From: CAYRSS01 sp964426945
GTDB taxonomy: Bacteria > Planctomycetota > Phycisphaerae > UBA1845
Direction: 5' to 3'
Length of the DNA stretch: 64,000 nt
NCBI GenBank assembly: GCA_964426945.1
Contig: CAYRSS010000001.1
Location: 62,001-126,000 of the forward strand
The translations under genes were made by a program, and so were the position numbers. Positions within the stretch are counted from its first letter, which is position 1; each line of letters starts with the position of its first letter. The notes under the pieces were generated by a model. That model did no database searches. It had not been told where the DNA came from and saw nothing but the letters and a program-made list of their open reading frames with translations. Of this stretch, positions 60,042 to 64,000 are shown one piece after another.

Positions 60042-60842
60042 ATGGATATCGCAACAATTATCGGCCTGATCGCCGGCGTCATCCTCATTTACGTGGGTAT
60101 GACCCTCGGCGGTAACTCGATCACGGCGTTTTACGACGCACCCTCGCTGATCCTCGTCGGCGGCGGGGCGGTGTGCGTCGCCATGATCAGCTTTCCGATG
60201 CGCAGCCTGCTGACGCTGACGAAGGTGCTCAAGAACTCGTTCTTCACCAAGGCGCCCGATCCGCAGTCCATCATCAACGACATGGTCCGCTATGCGGAGA
60301 TCGCCCGTCGCGACGGCATTCTGGCTCTTGAGAACACGCTGAAGGACATCAAGGATCCGTTCATCGTCACTGGCGTCCAGATGGCCGTCGACGGCACGGA
60401 CCCCGAGCTGATTCAGGACATTCTCAACAGCGAAATGGACGCCACCGCCGAACGACATGGCGAGGGTAAGGCGATCCTGGACAACCTCGGCAAGTACGCG
60501 CCGGCGTTCGGGATGATCGGGACGCTCGTCGGGCTCGTGCTCATGCTACGCAACATGGGCGATGACCCGTCAAAGATCGGCCCGTCGATGGCCGTCGCGC
60601 TGCTGACCACGCTGTATGGCGCGCTCATCGCCAACCTCGTGTGCCTGCCGCTCGGCGAGAAGCTGGCGCTGCGGAGCAAACAGGAGCTGTTCATCAAGGC
60701 GATGATCGTGAAGGGTGTCATGTCGATCCAGTCCGGCGACAACCCGCGCATCGTGGAACAGAAGCTCAAGACCTTCCTGCCGCCGAAGCTGCGGAAGGCG
60801 GAAGGCGGCAAGGGCGGGGCGAAGGCCAAGGCGGCCGCGTAG
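60042..60842 (+). CDS. motA: Flagellar motor stator protein MotA
   Basis: This 266-residue four-helix stator protein has TIIGLIAGVILIYVGMTLGG, SLILVGGGAVCVAMISFPM, and the two C-terminal helices around KYAPAFGMIGTLVGLVLMLRNMG and VALLTTLYGALIANLVCLPLGEKL. The cytoplasmic loop carries charged residues that contact FliG (EIARRDGILALENTLKDI). The MotA/PomA channel uses protons or sodium. The sequence near GMIGTLVGLVLML leans to the MotA/PomA group without deciding the ion. motB follows 11 bases later. Confidence 0.95.
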   Translation: MDIATIIGLIAGVILIYVGMTLGGNSITAFYDAPSLILVGGGAVCVAMISFPMRSLLTLTKVLKNSFFTKAPDPQSIINDMVRYAEIARRDGILALENTLKDIKDPFIVTGVQMAVDGTDPELIQDILNSEMDATAERHGEGKAILDNLGKYAPAFGMIGTLVGLVLMLRNMGDDPSKIGPSMAVALLTTLYGALIANLVCLPLGEKLALRSKQELFIKAMIVKGVMSIQSGDNPRIVEQKLKTFLPPKLRKAEGGKGGAKAKAAA

Positions 60843-60853
60843 GGATTCGCGAC

Positions 60854-61606
60854 ATGGCAAGAAAGAAAGATCCTGTCGTGATGGGCGCCCCCGAGTGGGT
60901 CGTCACCTACGGCGATTGCATGAGCCTGCTGCTGTGCTTCTTCGTGATCATCGTGTCGATGAGCGAGATCAAGAAGGACGAGACCTTTCGCGCGGCCGCG
61001 CGGTCGATCCGGGCGGCCTTCGGCGGCACCGACGGCGCCGCCTACGGCGGGCACGAAGATGTTCTGCGGATCGACAAGCTTCTGGAGATGCTGCAGGAAC
61101 TCGAAGTCAACGTCACGAAGCAGGATCCGAGCATCGCCGACGAGGAGGGTGTCGAGGGTCGCAAGTTCCGGGTGACAAACGTTCGCCAGGGCATCGAGCT
61201 CGTCGTCGGTGGCAACGTCGCCTTCGACCGCTTCAGCGCCGCCCTCAAGCCCGAAGCGAAGGACATCGTCGCCAGGACCGGCGACCTGCTCGCGGGCTAC
61301 AACACCAAGATCATGATCCGCGGCCACGCCACACTCGAGGCGCTGCCCGCGGATTCGATCTACGACAGCCCGCTGGACCTGTCGTACGAGCGGGCCCGTT
61401 CGGCCGCAGCCGTGCTGGAAGAGCGCGGTGTGGATCGCCGCCGCATCGTCATCGTCGCCGTGGGCAACACGGAACCGCTCAAGAGCCAGGTGTACACGGA
61501 GGATCGTCTGGCCCAGAACCGCCGCGTGGAAATCATCGTGACGGAGGATACCCCCGCCGATTACAGCGGGTCCACGCAGGCTGACGATCGAAAGGAAGCC
61601 CCCTGA
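60854..61606 (+). CDS. motB: Flagellar motor stator protein MotB
   Basis: The 250-residue product starts at ATG 60854. It has one helix with the essential aspartate at residue 21 (WVVTYGDCMSLLLCFFVIIVSMSE), a plug/linker section, and an OmpA-type peptidoglycan-binding domain (VAFDRFSAALKPEA, MIRGHATLE, SYERARSAAAVLEERG, AQNRRVEIIVTE). The protein anchors the stator to the wall while the aspartate carries ions. The presence of this domain, along with murQ, indicates that a peptidoglycan layer is used. fliL starts on the last base of its stop codon. Confidence 0.95.
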   Translation: MARKKDPVVMGAPEWVVTYGDCMSLLLCFFVIIVSMSEIKKDETFRAAARSIRAAFGGTDGAAYGGHEDVLRIDKLLEMLQELEVNVTKQDPSIADEEGVEGRKFRVTNVRQGIELVVGGNVAFDRFSAALKPEAKDIVARTGDLLAGYNTKIMIRGHATLEALPADSIYDSPLDLSYERARSAAAVLEERGVDRRRIVIVAVGNTEPLKSQVYTEDRLAQNRRVEIIVTEDTPADYSGSTQADDRKEAP

Positions 61607-62136
61607 TGTCCGAGACTCCTGCCGATTCCACCCAGAATGAGGGCGCGTCGTCCAAGCCGAAAAGGCTCGTGCCGCTGATCATCATCCTCGCCGTCATGGC
61701 GGTGGAAGGCGTCGGCGTTTACGCGCTGACCAAGTTCCTCTCTCCCACCCCCCAGGCCACCCTCGCCCAGGAGGCGGCAACGGTCACGACTGAGGAGGCC
61801 GTCGAACTGCCCAAGGACGAGCACGCGGAGATCCCCCTTGTTCAGACCCGACTCACCAACCGTCGCGGCGCCAAGACGCAGACCATCAGCATCAGCGTCT
61901 CGGCCCTCATCGAGTCGAAGAACAAGGACGCCATCGTCGCCCTGGTCGAGGGGATGAATTCGCGGATCAACGATCGCGTCAGCGCCGTGGTGAGGGCGGC
62001 TACCGACGAGACCCTCGACCAGCCCGGTCTGGAGACTCTGAAGCGACAGTTGAAGTCCGAGCTGGATCAGATTCTCGGGGACGACCGGATCGTTAGGGAA
62101 GTGCTCGTCGGCGAGCTGATACGGGCTGGCACCTGA
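61606..62136 (+). CDS. fliL: Flagellar protein FliL
   Basis: This 176-residue protein has one N-terminal helix (LVPLIIILAVMAVEGVGVYALTKF) and a stomatin-like periplasmic region (KTQTISISVSALIES, SRINDRVSAVVRAATDETLDQPGLETLKRQLKSELDQIL). FliL surrounds the stator and modulates torque and stator recruitment. It overlaps the motB stop by one base. A hairpin with a short U run follows 49 bases after its stop. The order motA-motB-fliL is typical, and fliM is missing directly afterwards. Confidence 0.92.
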   Translation: MSETPADSTQNEGASSKPKRLVPLIIILAVMAVEGVGVYALTKFLSPTPQATLAQEAATVTTEEAVELPKDEHAEIPLVQTRLTNRRGAKTQTISISVSALIESKNKDAIVALVEGMNSRINDRVSAVVRAATDETLDQPGLETLKRQLKSELDQILGDDRIVREVLVGELIRAGT

Positions 62137-62184
62137 GGGCTGCGGCACCCCGGTTCTCAACACTGATAACGGCGATTTCTGCGG

Positions 62185-62220
62185 GCGGCGCGAGTCCGGC
62201 AAGGGACGCGCCGCTTGTCT
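62185..62220 (+). terminator. Hairpin after fliL, probable terminator
   Basis: GCGGCGCG (62185-62192) pairs with CGCGCCGC (62207-62214) around a 14-base loop, followed by TTGTCT. It would separate motA-motB-fliL from fliN. Confidence 0.55.
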
Positions 62221-62309
62221 GCTGCGCCGGGGCGGATTGACTGGGCTGCCTCTTCCCAGACTGCCGATATCACCGAGACGTTCGGTTTCAGCTTTGCCCG
62301 GGAGGTTGA

Positions 62310-62837
62310 GTGTTGCCAGATCAGCAACCCGACGATTCGGATCTTCTTGACGCGGCGAGTCTCGACGAGCTGCTCAAGGCCGCCTCGGCTGAATCAGGCG
62401 AGGCCGGGGGTGAGGTTGCGCCCGATGCAGGGGCCGCTGGCGAGGCGGCCTCGACCGAAGGCGACGCGCTGTCGGCCGATTGGGCCGCCGCGCTGGGCGA
62501 GGGAGCCGCAGGTCCGGGCCCCGCGCCATCGAAATACGACTTCCCCGATCTGTCGCCCGCGCTGCCGGACGGCGTCGACCCCAACAAGATGTCGATGCTG
62601 AGCGACGTCAAGCTCAACGTCCGCATCGAGTTGGGCCGGACGCGGATGCTGGTGGAGGACGTGCTCAAGCTGGGGGAGGGCAGTGTTGTCGAACTCGACA
62701 AGCTGGCCGGCGATCCGGTGGATGTGATCGTCAACGGTCGGCTCGTTGCCCGCGGCGAGGTGCTGATTCTCAACGACAACTTCTGCGTTCGCATTTGCGA
62801 AGTGCTGGAGAACGACCCCCACCGCGTCGCGGTGTAG
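62310..62837 (+). CDS. fliN: Flagellar motor switch protein FliN with long N-terminal extension
   Basis: The 175-residue product has the FliN/SpoA domain at about 97-170 (SDVKLNVRIELGRTRMLVEDVLKLGEGSVVELD; DVIVNGRLVARGEVLILNDNFCVRICEVL). Residues 1-95 are an acidic Ala/Gly-rich extension. It holds LDAASLDELLKA at 13-24, which resembles the CheY-binding peptide of FliM and FliY (LSQxEIDALL), and LSADWAAALGE at 54-64, similar to the FliN helix that binds FliH. GGAGG at 62301-62305 serves a GTG at 62310 or a TTG at 62313. No CheC-like middle domain is present, so it is FliN rather than FliY. Confidence 0.92.
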   Translation: MLPDQQPDDSDLLDAASLDELLKAASAESGEAGGEVAPDAGAAGEAASTEGDALSADWAAALGEGAAGPGPAPSKYDFPDLSPALPDGVDPNKMSMLSDVKLNVRIELGRTRMLVEDVLKLGEGSVVELDKLAGDPVDVIVNGRLVARGEVLILNDNFCVRICEVLENDPHRVAV

Positions 62838-62912
62838 CTGTTCGAATCGACGCAGGCGGCGGTCCGACGGGCCGCGGCCATGCGTCATGGCGGGCATGGA
62901 GGCCCGATTGTC

Positions 62913-63749
62913 ATGAGGCATCGTCGAGGATGGATCCTCGCGGCGATCGCCGTTCTGGCGCTGCTCGCGCCGCGGCCCGATCGGGGCTGCGCACGCGCCG
63001 ACGCGGCCGATAGTCCCATCAAGTCCAACCAGTCCCTCTCGCTCGAAGAGACACCCGAGAACCACGACGTTTCCGATGGTCAGGTGGATGCGACGGCCAA
63101 CCCGCAGGCTGCGCAGGATGCCGTGCCGACCGAGTCCGCGCGAGGCGGAGTGGCCCGCGATGCCGAACGTCCTGAGGCACCTGCCGGGGATACCGCCGCG
63201 GACCGCCGGATTACCCGTGGGGTCACGGAAAGCGACGTGACGGCTGGTGCGGGCCGCGTGTCCGCCGCACGCGAACCGGGGCGCAGCGGCGGTCTCCTCT
63301 CCCAACTCGGCGGGTTGTGGCCGCTCGTGCTGGTGCTCGTCCTGATCGGTGGTGGCGTGCTGCTCGTTCGCAGGCTGTCGCCGGGGGCAAGGTCTCAAGC
63401 CTCCGGGGTCCTGCGCATCGTCGCGCGGACCATCGTCTCGCCGAAGCAGCACCTCATTCTGATCGAGCTCGGTCGGCGCTACATCCTGGCGGGCGTGTCG
63501 TCCGACCGGATCGAGCCGCTCTGCGTCATCCACGGCGAAGAAGAGGTGGGCGAGCTGGTGGGCCTGCTCCGCGCGGGGGCGGGCCAGCGCGAGTTTGAAA
63601 AGCTCCTGGCGCAGGAGAGCGGCGCGTTCGGCGAGCCTGTCGAGGAGCCCGTCCGGCGAGGCGACTCTGCCGACGCCCTGGGGCGGGCGGGTAAAGAACT
63701 TTCAAACCTGCTGGGCAAGATCCGGCGTATGCAGGGCGCCAAGCCGTAG
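62913..63749 (+). CDS. fliO: Flagellar biosynthetic protein FliO-like
   Basis: ATG 62913 is preferred because GGAGG lies ten bases upstream and a signal-like start follows (RRGWILAAIAVLALLA). An ATG at 62880 would add eleven residues. The 278-residue product has a polar region to about 130, a helix (LWPLVLVLVLIGGGVLLVRRL), then the FliO core LRIVARTIVSPKQHLILIELGRRYILAGVS and a charged tail. FliO assists assembly of the FliP ring of the export gate. The long N-terminal section is larger than in E. coli FliO. Confidence 0.85.
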   Translation: MRHRRGWILAAIAVLALLAPRPDRGCARADAADSPIKSNQSLSLEETPENHDVSDGQVDATANPQAAQDAVPTESARGGVARDAERPEAPAGDTAADRRITRGVTESDVTAGAGRVSAAREPGRSGGLLSQLGGLWPLVLVLVLIGGGVLLVRRLSPGARSQASGVLRIVARTIVSPKQHLILIELGRRYILAGVSSDRIEPLCVIHGEEEVGELVGLLRAGAGQREFEKLLAQESGAFGEPVEEPVRRGDSADALGRAGKELSNLLGKIRRMQGAKP

Positions 63750-63802
63750 GGAATCAGCAACCGGACGCGGAGCGTCCGGTCGAAGTGCGCGCGGAGATGC
63801 GC

Positions 63803-64000
63803 ATGATCGCGGGCGGGCATGGAGGCTCGGCGGGACGCTGTCTCGCTCTGACAGCGGCGATCGCACTGATCGCGGCCGCGCCGCTGCGCGCGCAGGTGGC
63901 CGCGCCGGCCGGGATCGCCGAGCCGATATCCGCCGCGGCCGACGCACCGCCGGCCTCACGGATGATCATCCCCGACGTGCGGAGCATCCTTCCGCCGGCG
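63803..64000 (+). CDS. Exported protein, start only (possibly FliP)
   Basis: From ATG 63803 (or 63797) the frame stays open to the window end. It begins with Gly/Arg residues, then a hydrophobic signal-like run (CLALTAAIALIAAAPLRAQ) and an Ala/Pro-rich stretch. GGAG lies 7 bases upstream of 63803. The place after fliO is where fliP is expected, and FliP has a signal peptide, but the conserved part lies outside the window, so the name is inference from position. Confidence 0.5.
   Translation, partial: MIAGGHGGSAGRCLALTAAIALIAAAPLRAQVAAPAGIAEPISAAADAPPASRMIIPDVRSILPPA

Noticed and set aside
62263..62270. GCCGATAT as a sigma-28 -10 before fliN
   Set aside because: No TAAA-like -35 at 15-16 bases. 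The stretch instead forms part of a short CTGGG/CCCAG hairpin.
1..64000. tRNA, rRNA, CRISPR, transposase, attachment site or replication origin
   Set aside because: No cloverleaf arms, repeat-spacer arrays, transposase motifs or DnaA-box clusters were found by eye. A dedicated tRNA and repeat search would be decisive.

Overview
The window is about 64 kb of high-GC bacterial DNA, densely coding on both strands, with no rRNA, tRNA, CRISPR array or insertion sequence that I can see. The gene mix points to a planctomycete-like organism. The evidence is a PEP-CTERM protein, lamin-tail proteins carrying dockerin modules, a large prepilin-like protein with an FADGH tail motif, a Ser/Thr kinase with TPRs beside a sigma-70 family factor, WG repeats, and a complete-looking motility locus. 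The assignment is inference from family content. No marker gene was searched.

Positions 1-12000 hold surface and secreted proteins: a polysaccharide deacetylase (3' end off the window), two lamin-tail proteins flanking a prepilin-like protein, a sigma factor/TPR-kinase pair, and a divergent YadA-head-like surface protein followed by a small secreted protein. Positions 12300-14300 carry a GlsB/YeaQ-type membrane protein, a small coiled-coil protein and a WG-repeat exported protein.

Positions 14400-22650 contain a DAO-type flavoenzyme next to quinolinate synthase (nadA). These are followed by a histidine kinase/sigma-54 activator pair, a run of GGGTAG half-sites with a sigma-54-like promoter, a protein with two copies of a four-cysteine motif, a membrane-anchored protein and a methyltransferase. 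Positions 22650-28880 hold a cystathionine synthase/lyase pair and the two-subunit 2-oxoacid:ferredoxin oxidoreductase korAB. Positions 28900-42640 hold a DevBCA-like ABC exporter with a queuosine-precursor transporter at its end, ribF, an operon of murQ with a sodium symporter, an SGNH hydrolase, a PhyH dioxygenase and a membrane protein, then hisS, a BamE-like small protein and a TlpA-TPR fusion.

From 43092 to the right edge every gene is on the plus strand and builds or drives a flagellum: a large TPR protein, FlgN-like chaperone, flagellar-type histidine kinase and sigma-54 regulator, then flgB-flgC-fliE-fliF-fliG-fliH-fliI-fliJ-motE-like-fliK-flgD-flgE-flbD, motA-motB-fliL, fliN-fliO and the start of an exported protein that may be FliP. 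Candidate sigma-54 (before flgB) and sigma-28 (before motA) promoters and a hairpin after fliL suggest hierarchical control. fliM is missing from its usual place between fliL and fliN, and FliN has a long N-terminal extension.

The most novel-looking items are the two-component/half-site/twin-cysteine module at 16600-20500, the fliM-less switch region with the extended FliN, the duplicated C-terminal module of FlgD, and the murQ-led operon.
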